Part shown: positions 35,796 to 43,381 of the stretch, one piece after another
Position numbering within the stretch: the first letter of the stretch is position 1
Layout of the letters: each line of letters begins with the position of its first letter
Source of the DNA: Bacteroidales bacterium
GTDB lineage: Bacteria; Bacteroidota; Bacteroidia; Bacteroidales; VadinHA17
Direction: 5' to 3'
DNA: 43,381 nt
NCBI GenBank assembly: GCA_012513795.1
Contig: JAAZBN010000239.1
Location: forward strand, 1-43,381
Translations under genes and position numbers: made by a program
Notes under the pieces: generated by a model
Database searches by the model: none
Told to the model about the DNA's origin: nothing
The model's input: the letters and a program-made list of their open reading frames with translations, nothing else

Positions 35796-36917
35796 ATGAA
35801 AATCAAGACCATTACCGCAATAATTGCCATTATTTTTATGTCAAACATATCCGCTATGGCGCAAAAGACAATAGCTAAGGCTACCAAAGGCAAATTTCTT
35901 TTTGGAGTAGCTGTTAACATGCAACAGGTTAACGGCAATAACCCCATAGAATCAGAATTGATTGCCAGGGAGTTCAATGCCATTGTTGCCGAAAACTGCA
36001 TGAAACCACAGCCGATTCATCCGCAGGAAGACAAATACCACTGGACAGATGCAGACAAATTTGTGGCATTTGGAGAAAGAAACAAGCAGGCTATAACAGG
36101 GCATTGCCTTATCTGGCATTCTCAGATAGGCAGGTGGTTCTTTATAGATGAAGAAGGTAAGGATGTTTCCCCGGAAGTTCTCAAGGAACGCATGCGTCAA
36201 CACATTACTACAGTTGTAGGTCGGTATAAAGGTCGTGTGAAAGGCTGGGACGTTGTAAACGAGGCCTTTGAAGACGACGGCACATACCGCAAAAGCAAAT
36301 TCTACCGGATACTGGGCAAGGACTTCATCAAATATGCTTTTCAGTTTGCCCATGAAGCCGACCCGGATGCAGAATTGTACTACAATGATTATAATGTAGA
36401 AACTCCCGCAAAATGCGATGCGATTGTGGAACTTGTAAAAGAACTCAGGGCGGCAGGATGCAGAATTGATGCGGTTGGTTCCCAGGGACACATGCACATG
36501 GATGATCCTACACTTGAAGCGACAGAGACCAGCTTAATGAAACTCAAAGCTGCCGGTGTGAAAGTTCATATTACTGAATGGGATATTTCAATTCTTCCAA
36601 GTCCGTATTCCGGTGCGAACATTTCTGCCCGCTTCACCTATTCAAAGGAGATGGATCCCTATCGTGAAGGTGTTCCCGACTCAGTTCAACAGGCATGGAA
36701 CAAACGCGTACTTGATATGTTCGAACTCTTTCTGAAGCACAATGATGTGGTTGATCGCGTCACACTGTGGGCATTGAACGACTCCACATCATGGCTGAAC
36801 AATTTCCCTATCCGTGGAAGAAAGGATTATCCTGTGCTTTTCGACCGCAATAACCAGCCCAAGAGCGTGGTTGATGACATGATTATAATGGCAAAAAAAT
36901 ACAAGCGAAAAAGATAA
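35796..36917 (+). CDS. GH10 endo-1,4-beta-xylanase
   Basis: 373 residues with a Sec signal peptide (ending near SAMAQ). The GH10 barrel is complete: FNAIVAENCMKPQ, GHCLIWHSQIGRWFF, acid/base Glu156 in GWDVVNEAF, YYNDYNVE, VGSQGHMHMD, and nucleophile Glu261 in VHITEWDIS (families usually read TELD; Trp here is a mild variant). It cuts unsubstituted or lightly substituted xylan into oligosaccharides in the periplasm or outside. No carbohydrate-binding module is seen. Confidence 0.96.
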   Translation: MKIKTITAIIAIIFMSNISAMAQKTIAKATKGKFLFGVAVNMQQVNGNNPIESELIAREFNAIVAENCMKPQPIHPQEDKYHWTDADKFVAFGERNKQAITGHCLIWHSQIGRWFFIDEEGKDVSPEVLKERMRQHITTVVGRYKGRVKGWDVVNEAFEDDGTYRKSKFYRILGKDFIKYAFQFAHEADPDAELYYNDYNVETPAKCDAIVELVKELRAAGCRIDAVGSQGHMHMDDPTLEATETSLMKLKAAGVKVHITEWDISILPSPYSGANISARFTYSKEMDPYREGVPDSVQQAWNKRVLDMFELFLKHNDVVDRVTLWALNDSTSWLNNFPIRGRKDYPVLFDRNNQPKSVVDDMIIMAKKYKRKR

Positions 36918-36975
36918 AGAAGCTTACCCGGATCACATCTGATGACCGTAAATAATACAGAAGAAAATAAATTAT

Positions 36976-36981
36976 AAGGAG
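36976..36981 (+). promoter_or_regulatory. Strong Shine-Dalgarno for the cytoplasmic GH3 gene
   Basis: AAGGAG lies seven bases before ATG 36989. Such a clear ribosome-binding site stands out, since nearly all other genes here lack one, as is usual in Bacteroidota. It fixes the start and hints at a foreign origin of this gene. Confidence 0.7.
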
Positions 36982-36988
36982 AAACACA

Positions 36989-38824
36989 ATGTCAAAGGAG
37001 AGAGATGATTTTGTTGCAGCGAAAATCGCGAAAATGAGCCTGCTGGAAAAATGCGGCCAGCTGCTGACCTTCACCTGGAGAGGAGCTATCCCCACACCAT
37101 CGGGGATCGAACAAATTACAAAACTGCATGCAGGCGGCATTTGTCTGGAACCATATGCACTCGAAACATGTAAAAATCTGTATTGGGGACGCTCGCAGGT
37201 TGATCCTAATTTTAAAAAGCCCGATGATTATTTCGACATTGCGCACACATGGTTCAATTCCCGCGCCTTTGGCGTGAGTGTAACGCCTGAAGAACTCACC
37301 GAAGCGCTCAATAATATGCAGAAAATTGCTTTGAACCGGCCTTCGGGAATTCCTCTGCACGTTACAATTGATATGGAAGGTGATTTCAAGAACGATTATA
37401 CAGCAGGCGGTGTGCTTCAGTTTATTCCTCCGATGGGTATTACAGCCATCGGGGATGTGGATCTTGCTTACAAAATAGCAAATCTGATGGGCCGTCAAAT
37501 GGCCGCAATTGGCGTAACCCAGTTCTATCATCCGGTATGCGATGTAAATATCAATCCGCTGAATCCCGAGATTGGCGTCCGGTCATTCGGTGATGATGTA
37601 AGCGTTATCTCAAAATTCATTGATGCTACTGTCCGGGGATATGAGGATGCAGGTATCACTGCAACTATTAAACATTTTGCCGGTCGTGGTGATTCGGCGA
37701 CTGACGCGCATGATGTACTCGATGTGTGCCGCGGCGATAAAAAGCGCATGCAGGAAGTTGAGTTGGCTGCATTTCAGGCAGGTGTCGATGCCGGCGCATC
37801 GGCCCTTATGACAGCACATACCATTTTCCCGGCTTATGATGATGAGTACCCGGCTACCCTTTCCAAAAAGATCCTTACCGATTTGCTAAGAGGTGAAATG
37901 GGATTTGATGGTATCATTGTTTCCGACGCCATCGGTATGGCCGCAATCCTTAAAAAATGGCCACTCCCGCTCGCATGTGCCATGGCGATCAAAGCAGGTG
38001 TTGACACTATCCTGCTCAAAGCTGACGACGAATCCCGCTCACAATGTCTGTTTGGTATCAAGAGCGCCGTTGAAAACGGAACTTTGCCTGAAGAGCGCGT
38101 GAACGATGCTGTCCGCCGTCTGCTATGCAGGAAATACGATCAGGGTCTGTTCGAAAAAGCCGGCAAGATGGATCCGGCCGAAACCGCCAAAATTGTCAGG
38201 AACAAGGAAAACAGGGACTTTTCCTGGGAAGTTGCGCACAAAGCTCTGCTGGTAGTCCGCGATGACAAAAAACTGCTGCCCCTGAGCAAAGACAAGAAAA
38301 TCCTGGTGATCGAGCAAACAATCCCCTATGAATTCCTCGGAAAGGATTTGTACAGTCATGCCCATATGTTCTGCGAGCAAATGGTCAAGCATTCCACTAA
38401 CCTGATTCTTGATGACACCCCGTTCCATGCTGAAGAGGAGGACATCGAAGAAGCGCTGCGACTTGCAAAAGAAGCTGACCTGGTGGTCATGACCAACTAC
38501 TACGCACGTATTGAAAAGCGCGGCAATAATACCCATCTGGTCAAAGCCCTTAAGGCCGCGGGTCATACGGTGGTGGTCGTTACAAACTTCCCGTACAGGA
38601 AGGGAACAACTACTGTAGCCGATGCTGTCGTATGTAATTTCTCGGGTACACCCGATTCAATCAGGGCTTCAGTTGATCTCCTTTTCGGAGCAATCAAACC
38701 TTATCCTACCACCAAGATGCCGATTGATCTGAGTGCTGAACAGAATCTGCCGGAAGAACCAGATCCCGCCCCCAGAAAATCGCAGGAGAAAAAACCCGGT
38801 AATGTATGGGGAGGGAAGTGCTGA
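36989..38824 (+). CDS. Cytoplasmic GH3 enzyme, NagZ/Nag3-like
   Basis: 611 residues with no signal peptide. The GH3 barrel has KHFAGRGDSATDAHD, where the D-A-H (His241) loop matches the His-Asp acid/base dyad of NagZ-like and phosphorylase-type GH3 enzymes rather than the usual C-terminal Glu. The nucleophile is Asp313 in GIIVSDAIGM. A second alpha/beta domain follows (LVVMTNYYAR, VVVVTNFPY). The tail is Pro/Lys-rich. By motif it could be a beta-N-acetylglucosaminidase or a beta-glycoside phosphorylase; by context it should act on imported xylan oligosaccharides. Substrate is open. Confidence 0.88.
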   Translation: MSKERDDFVAAKIAKMSLLEKCGQLLTFTWRGAIPTPSGIEQITKLHAGGICLEPYALETCKNLYWGRSQVDPNFKKPDDYFDIAHTWFNSRAFGVSVTPEELTEALNNMQKIALNRPSGIPLHVTIDMEGDFKNDYTAGGVLQFIPPMGITAIGDVDLAYKIANLMGRQMAAIGVTQFYHPVCDVNINPLNPEIGVRSFGDDVSVISKFIDATVRGYEDAGITATIKHFAGRGDSATDAHDVLDVCRGDKKRMQEVELAAFQAGVDAGASALMTAHTIFPAYDDEYPATLSKKILTDLLRGEMGFDGIIVSDAIGMAAILKKWPLPLACAMAIKAGVDTILLKADDESRSQCLFGIKSAVENGTLPEERVNDAVRRLLCRKYDQGLFEKAGKMDPAETAKIVRNKENRDFSWEVAHKALLVVRDDKKLLPLSKDKKILVIEQTIPYEFLGKDLYSHAHMFCEQMVKHSTNLILDDTPFHAEEEDIEEALRLAKEADLVVMTNYYARIEKRGNNTHLVKALKAAGHTVVVVTNFPYRKGTTTVADAVVCNFSGTPDSIRASVDLLFGAIKPYPTTKMPIDLSAEQNLPEEPDPAPRKSQEKKPGNVWGGKC

Positions 38825-38856
38825 GACTTATAATACGGAAAGATTAAACTAACATG

Positions 38857-38898
38857 CTGAGCGCCGGTGAAGATTATTAATTCAACACTGGCGTTCAG
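38857..38898. repeat. Intergenic hairpin between GH3 and GH116 genes
   Basis: CTGAGCGCCGGTG (38857-38869) and CACTGGCGTTCAG (38886-38898) pair at 11 of 13 positions around a 16-base AT-rich loop. No T run follows, so it may be a transcript-processing or stability element, or a weak terminator. Confidence 0.55.
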
Positions 38899-38975
38899 AT
38901 TAATCCCAGGGGTGAAACTGTCTGCAAATTGCCCTCATTTTATATTTATTATTACGAAAACTAAGCGAGAATAAA

Positions 38976-41519
38976 ATGACAAAATCAACATCCTTTAACA
39001 TTCAGGATATCTACACAATCAATGGCAATGAAATCGCAAAAATTTATGAAGAGAATTTCATGTCAGTGCATTTCCAGGGAATGTCCAAATGTCTTCAGTT
39101 TCCTCATACTGTGGCATTGCAAGGCGCACCTACCTGTTCGATAGGTATTTCACCGTATGGTTTATATAACCGGTTTAACGATGCCGGTCGCCTTATCCTG
39201 CTGAATCAGAAAGCGGTTCAGTTCGGCTCAGCGCCCTATATTCGTATTGGTGATGATTGTATAATGCTGACGCAGAAACTGCCGGGTGAAACTGAACTCC
39301 CCGATGATATCCCGGCAGTTAAAAACTACTATCCTGCTCCGGTTGAGAAAGAGAACATTGCAATGACAATTGCAACTCCCTCGCTGGAGATTGCCTATAA
39401 ATTTGAAAATGTGAAAGTCGTCAGAAGACTGATTTCTCCTTTATTATCCGGGGGAGAACAGACATTGATGCCCCTCGGGGTTGAAGAATATGCAGTTGAA
39501 AACGTTACCGGATATGAACAACAGGTCACACTCGTAATACCAAGGCCATCACTGGTCAATCTCCAGGAAAAGGAGCTCAAACCCACCGATCAGGACAGTG
39601 TTTTTGTAGCTACTGCTGCAGTTAACGGACAGAAACATGAAGAGTTCCGTCTGGAAGGTATCCGTGGTGTAATTATGGGCAGCAATGACAGTCAGAACAG
39701 GATGGCGATAGCTGTTGCAGACGTTCCGGGTGTTGCCGTGGATACCCAACCCTATTTCTGTCTCAATAAATACTCCGGTGACCTTCTGCTGAGCAGTGAT
39801 GGCAGCTTTTATGAAAAACGGCAACCTGTTATCCGCAGTGATTATGGGGCAGCTGTCAGTCTGACGTTTACGCTGGGACCATTTGAGTCAAAGACTGTTC
39901 CTTTCGCTGTGGCTCTTGATTTCCCCGTACAGGATTATATTGACGGAACTACTTTTGAAAGAAAATATGTAAAGAACTTTTCAAATGCTGAGACGCGAAT
40001 CCTGGACCTGGTAAAAATTGCGTTGACCAGTTACCCGAAATGGTGGAAACGTACCATTACAATCCAAAAACGGATCTTTGATCTGATCTCTGCCTCTTCT
40101 TCCTACAAGGAAGACCGCGAAGGAGCATTGCGGCTGACAAGGTTAATGCTGAATGAACTTCATTTTCCATTGTCCAACGCCATCGTCTGGGTAGATGATG
40201 AAAACGGTGAGAGGGCCCGGTTCCTGGAATGTTTTGACTATGCATATATCGATCCTTCGGATGTGGATTGGTATTCGATGGTATTGCTGATGCTTTTCCC
40301 AAAGGTCGAAAAAGACCTGTGCCAGGCATTTATCAATTCCATCGAGGCGGTAGATCCGACACCGCGATGGTATCATCACCACGCTTCTTTTGTGCAGGCA
40401 CAGATGCATTTTAATGAACACCGCGAGGAATACGAAGGCGTATCACTTAGGCAGATCCGTGATGATTTCAAGACCAAAGGCAGTGTCGCCCATGATGTCG
40501 GTGCCATGCCCAAAGGTCATCCGCTGCGCAACGTGAGTGACTATGCATGGTACAATAATAATTACTGGGTCGATCTGTATCCCAAACTGATGATGCGTGT
40601 GTTACGCAATGTAAAATTCACAGGGGATATGGAATTTCTCAGATCGAACTGGGAAACGATGAAGTTCGGACTGGAATCGTTGCTGAAACTTGATTTTGAC
40701 AACGATGGGATCCCTGAAGGTCATCCGGACGATGTTAAAAATACTTTTGATAACCTTGTGCTTTTCGGCGCTGATGCATATGATGCAACTCAATTCCTGG
40801 GAGGATGCCAGGCATTGATCAAAATGGCCCGGATGCTTGGTGAAAAGGCTGATGAGGAATACCTCCAGAAAAAGTACGATAAAGCATGGAACAGTTTTGA
40901 GAAATTATGGCGCGAGGATGTAAATAAAAAAGGTGAGAAACTTGAATATTACGTTACCTGTTTTGATCCTGAATCAGGAAATACGAATACGGATGTATGG
41001 ACCAATCAGCTTGACGCTTTATGGTATCTGACAGCTATTGGCGAGCCTCCCGCAATTCCGGAAGAACGGGTTAAAAAGATTCTCAAGGCTGTTTATGACA
41101 CAAATCGCTCGTTTATGGGCTGGGCCATGTGTAAAACCAAAGATGGAGAGCCAGTTGAATCTGAACAGGGGCAGGATGTGTATACCACTACGAATTATGT
41201 TTTCGCCCAGTTGCTGGATTATTACGGTATGGTCGAAGAAAGCAAAGAGGTTTACAAACATATGGATCGCGTAGTATTTAACTATGCAAATACACTGACA
41301 ACTCCGGATAATCTCCGGGCAGAGCTGGAGCTTGAAGCCGGTGAAAAAGAACCCTGCCCGCATTATATAGTGGCAGCATATCCCCGGCCCGGTGCTATAT
41401 GGTCACACCTGGTGATGAACCACATCAAGGATCTGCAGGCGAAAAACAAGACCATGACAATCGGGCCGGAAGACCTGATGCCTTTCTATCCCTGGTTGCT
41501 GAGTGACTCGGAAGAATAA
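38976..41519 (+). CDS. GH116-like glycosidase (bile-acid beta-glucosidase family), cytoplasmic
   Basis: 847 residues, no signal peptide. The C-terminal (alpha/alpha)6 part resembles GH116. LECFDYAYIDPSDVDWYSMV then LLMLFPK carries the likely nucleophile Glu418. DFDNDGIPEGHPDDVKNTFD then GADAYDATQFLGGCQALIKMA carries the likely acid/base Asp592, close to the numbering in a characterised GH116. The N-terminal beta-domain (1-350) is divergent; the usual glycine-rich entry motif is not obvious. GH116 includes beta-glucosidases and beta-xylosidases. Between GH3 and a PfkB kinase, a role as cytoplasmic beta-xylosidase or aldobiuronic acid hydrolase is an inference. Confidence 0.75.
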   Translation: MTKSTSFNIQDIYTINGNEIAKIYEENFMSVHFQGMSKCLQFPHTVALQGAPTCSIGISPYGLYNRFNDAGRLILLNQKAVQFGSAPYIRIGDDCIMLTQKLPGETELPDDIPAVKNYYPAPVEKENIAMTIATPSLEIAYKFENVKVVRRLISPLLSGGEQTLMPLGVEEYAVENVTGYEQQVTLVIPRPSLVNLQEKELKPTDQDSVFVATAAVNGQKHEEFRLEGIRGVIMGSNDSQNRMAIAVADVPGVAVDTQPYFCLNKYSGDLLLSSDGSFYEKRQPVIRSDYGAAVSLTFTLGPFESKTVPFAVALDFPVQDYIDGTTFERKYVKNFSNAETRILDLVKIALTSYPKWWKRTITIQKRIFDLISASSSYKEDREGALRLTRLMLNELHFPLSNAIVWVDDENGERARFLECFDYAYIDPSDVDWYSMVLLMLFPKVEKDLCQAFINSIEAVDPTPRWYHHHASFVQAQMHFNEHREEYEGVSLRQIRDDFKTKGSVAHDVGAMPKGHPLRNVSDYAWYNNNYWVDLYPKLMMRVLRNVKFTGDMEFLRSNWETMKFGLESLLKLDFDNDGIPEGHPDDVKNTFDNLVLFGADAYDATQFLGGCQALIKMARMLGEKADEEYLQKKYDKAWNSFEKLWREDVNKKGEKLEYYVTCFDPESGNTNTDVWTNQLDALWYLTAIGEPPAIPEERVKKILKAVYDTNRSFMGWAMCKTKDGEPVESEQGQDVYTTTNYVFAQLLDYYGMVEESKEVYKHMDRVVFNYANTLTTPDNLRAELELEAGEKEPCPHYIVAAYPRPGAIWSHLVMNHIKDLQAKNKTMTIGPEDLMPFYPWLLSDSEE

Positions 41520-41572
41520 ACTAAACAAACCCTTATTACTTTAATGAACATAAAAATCAGAAGTCGGTTGGT

Positions 41573-42466
41573 ATGACAAAAAAATATGATATCACATTTG
41601 TCGGGCACATGTGCTATGATGAGATCGTTCCGTTCGGAGGAACGCCACGTGTAGCTCCGGGAAGCGCTGTCTTATGCGGGGCCATGGTTGCTGCAAGAGT
41701 TGGCAGGAAGGTTGCCGTAGTTGCTAAAATGGCCATGAAGGACGAGGAGATCCTTCAGCCCATGAAAGATCTGGGCATTGATTGTTATCTTATTCCCAGC
41801 GCAGAAACTTCGTATAACAGGGTTGTACACTTTTCTGCAAATGTCGATGAACGTGAAATGACCCTTATCAAATCGGCCGGGATAATCGATATTAAGGAGA
41901 TTCCTGAATTGGATTCAACATGTGTTCACCTGGCGGGAATTTCGGATACCGAATTTGACATGCCACTCATGAAGGAGATGAAAGCCAGAAACTTCCCAAG
42001 CCTGTCGGTTGATATGCAGAGCTTTGTTCGCCATATCAATCCCGTGACAAAAAACCACGAGTTCAGTGACGTGGCAGAAAAAAAGGAAATTGCCGCAATG
42101 ATGGACAAACTGAAACTGGATGTTGTGGAAGCCAAACTTCTAACCGGCACGGATGATCTTGAAAAAGCTGCAATAATCGTTGAATCATGGGGTTGCCCCG
42201 AAGTTTTAATCACACATTCCGAAGGAGTGCTTGCGAGGGTCAAAGGGGAAACATATTATGAAAGATTCTCCAACAACAGTGTAGCTGGCAGAACCGGCAG
42301 GGGTGATACAACATTTGCTGCATACCTCTCACACAGATTGGATCACAATGTTCGGGAGTCGTTGAAGTTTGCTGCTGCTCTTGTATCAATAAAAATGGAA
42401 ACACCCGGCCCGTTTAGCGGAACACTTGATGATGTTTATAAAAGACTGAAAGAAAAACATTCTTGA
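41573..42466 (+). CDS. PfkB-family carbohydrate kinase
   Basis: 297 residues of the ribokinase/PfkB fold. The N-terminal substrate region is GGTPRVAPGSAVLCGAMVAARVG and VAVVAKMAMKDEE. The ATP-site signature with catalytic Asp reads VAGRTGRGDTTFAAYLSHR, a variant of DTxGAGD. It phosphorylates a sugar or related compound in the cytoplasm. It is the last gene of the symporter-GH10-GH3-GH116 cluster. A sugar freed by the cluster is the probable substrate; the substrate lid gives no clear identity. Confidence 0.9.
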   Translation: MTKKYDITFVGHMCYDEIVPFGGTPRVAPGSAVLCGAMVAARVGRKVAVVAKMAMKDEEILQPMKDLGIDCYLIPSAETSYNRVVHFSANVDEREMTLIKSAGIIDIKEIPELDSTCVHLAGISDTEFDMPLMKEMKARNFPSLSVDMQSFVRHINPVTKNHEFSDVAEKKEIAAMMDKLKLDVVEAKLLTGTDDLEKAAIIVESWGCPEVLITHSEGVLARVKGETYYERFSNNSVAGRTGRGDTTFAAYLSHRLDHNVRESLKFAAALVSIKMETPGPFSGTLDDVYKRLKEKHS

Positions 42467-42469
42467 AAA

Positions 42470-42599
42470 GGCCAGATATAACCGGGCCGGCTACTGCTAC
42501 TGCCAGACGGCCTGCAAAGAACTGCACCGCAGTTGCACCGTCACCGGGACTAATCTTCTCTTTAGCAGATAGTTTTCCTGTTTCCGATTGCATAATCAT
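42470..42599 (-). pseudogene. Possible relic: N-terminus of a GPH/MFS symporter
   Basis: ATG at 42599 opens MIMQSETGKLSAKEKISPGD followed by a mildly hydrophobic stretch (FFAGRLAVAVAGPVISGLF). GPH symporters commonly start with a KLSxKEKIxYGLGD motif (the intact one here starts FEKVGYSLGD). The similarity ends where the PfkB gene's 3' end begins on the other strand. It would be transcribed divergently from the LacI gene across the shared operator. Weak evidence. Confidence 0.33.
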
Positions 42600-42616
42600 T
42601 TAGTTATTTTTAGATA

Positions 42617-42630
42617 CGCAACCGATTGCA
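42617..42630 (+). promoter_or_regulatory. LacI-type operator before the LacI-family gene
   Basis: CGCAACCGATTGCA; its 12-base core GCAACCGATTGC is the exact reverse complement of the core at 19623-19634 upstream of susC. It lies 58 bases before the regulator's ATG and 18 bases from the ATG of the divergent relic, as expected for autoregulation. Confidence 0.65.
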
Positions 42631-42687
42631 AAAAAATAGTTCAGAAAATTTCAAAAATAGCGGTATTCTTACTTATTTTGAAGAATT

Positions 42688-43381
42688 ATGACCGGAATGA
42701 AGAAAAAGGCCGAGGTCACCATCTATGATATCTCCAGGGCGCTGAATATCTCGGCATCAACGGTCTCGCGCGGCCTGAACAACAGTCCGCAGGTCAGGAA
42801 AGACCTGCGGAAAAAAATTATGCAGACGGCACAGGAGATGGGATATCAGCACAATAAGTTTGCCGCTAACCTGAGACAGAAAAGGACAAGGACACTGGGG
42901 GTAGTCATACCCCGGATAGACAGCCACTTCATGTCATCAGTCATCTCAGGTATGGAGAAAGTGGCCAATAATGCCGGTTACCAGCTTCTCATCAGCCAAA
43001 GCGAGGAGTCGGCCAGACTTGAGGAGGCAAATATCCATGCACTATTCAACAGCCGGGTAGACGGCATGCTGGTATCACTCTCCTATGAAACAAAAAACAG
43101 CGACGGATTCAGAAACATCTTCCGGAAGAATATTCCCCTGGTCTTCTTTGACAGGGTGCTGGTATGCAATAACTGCGTCAGTGTCATAATAGACAACTAC
43201 CTGGCAGGATATGAGGCCACCGACCATCTTATCCGGCAGGGGTGCAAAAAGATAGTGCATGTTGCAGGAAGCCTGAACAGGAATGTGTACAATGATCGAT
43301 ACAGGGGTTACAGGCAGGCATTGTCTGACAACTCCCTTCCGTTTGACGAGAAGATGCTCATAGTGACCGATCTGGGTGATG
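42688..43381 (+). CDS. LacI-family transcriptional regulator (partial, cut by window end)
   Basis: The frame from ATG 42688 (MTGMKKKAEVTIYDIS) stays open to the window end (231 codons). The N-terminal helix-turn-helix is VTIYDISRALNISASTVSRG with LNNSPQVRKDLRKKI, then the hinge (NLRQKRTRTLGVVIP) and the start of the periplasmic-binding-like effector domain (VDGMLVSLSYET, PLVFFDRV, GYEATDHLI). A second in-frame ATG lies at 42697. It probably binds the GCAACCGATTGC operator just upstream and the one before susC, sensing a product of xylan breakdown. The C-terminal effector-binding part is outside the window. Confidence 0.93.
   Translation, partial: MTGMKKKAEVTIYDISRALNISASTVSRGLNNSPQVRKDLRKKIMQTAQEMGYQHNKFAANLRQKRTRTLGVVIPRIDSHFMSSVISGMEKVANNAGYQLLISQSEESARLEEANIHALFNSRVDGMLVSLSYETKNSDGFRNIFRKNIPLVFFDRVLVCNNCVSVIIDNYLAGYEATDHLIRQGCKKIVHVAGSLNRNVYNDRYRGYRQALSDNSLPFDEKMLIVTDLGD

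Overview
The window looks like a Bacteroidota chromosome. The evidence is an adjacent SusC/SusD pair, many lipoprotein and Sec signal peptides, promoter-like TAnnTTTG boxes, and mostly absent Shine-Dalgarno sequences. It opens with the 3' end of a 23S rRNA gene and a 5S rRNA gene. The rest is almost entirely one large hemicellulose-utilisation region. The gene content points to (4-O-methyl)glucurono-arabinoxylan with side-chain decorations.

Layout. (1) 1-337: rRNA operon end and terminator. (2) 405-15025, minus strand: carboxylesterase, GH95, GH31, GH3 with PA14, GH67 alpha-glucuronidase, a GH54 relic, a GH127/GH146-type beta-L-arabinofuranosidase, and a DUF1593/esterase relic. (3) 15286-18251, minus strand: a sugar-oxidation cassette of aldo/keto reductase, Zn-dehydrogenase (interrupted by an in-frame TAA) and COG3618 lactonase (Asp-to-Gly at a key site). 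(4) 18640-25043, plus strand: SMP-30-like lactonase with an out-of-frame signal peptide, then SusC and SusD. (5) 25233-27502, plus strand: corrinoid protein, AcsE-like methyl-pterin methyltransferase, and a MetH-type activation-domain protein. (6) 27584-28708: GH43, converging on a sialate-O-acetylesterase fragment, GH115 and GH30 (minus). (7) 34301-42466, plus strand: GPH sugar symporter, GH10 xylanase, cytoplasmic GH3, GH116-like protein and PfkB kinase. (8) 42688 to the end: a LacI-family regulator cut by the window edge.

How it may work together (inference). GH10 and GH30 cut the xylan backbone. SusC/SusD import oligosaccharides. GH115 and GH67 remove (4-O-methyl)glucuronate. GH43 and GH127/146 remove arabinose, GH31 removes alpha-xylose or alpha-glucose, and GH95 removes L-fucose or L-galactose. 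GH3 and GH116 finish the oligomers. The oxidative cassette next to GH95 would suit L-fucose or L-galactose.

The most intriguing part is the corrinoid methyl-transfer trio inside a glucuronoxylan locus. It resembles MetH without its homocysteine domain, or an O-demethylase without its substrate methyltransferase, so methyl groups of 4-O-methyl-glucuronate are a possible source. A second theme is decay: at least five gene relics, several joining pieces of two unrelated genes, plus three single-site lesions. A third is a shared LacI-type operator (GCAATCGGTTGC and its exact reverse complement) placed before susC and before the LacI gene.
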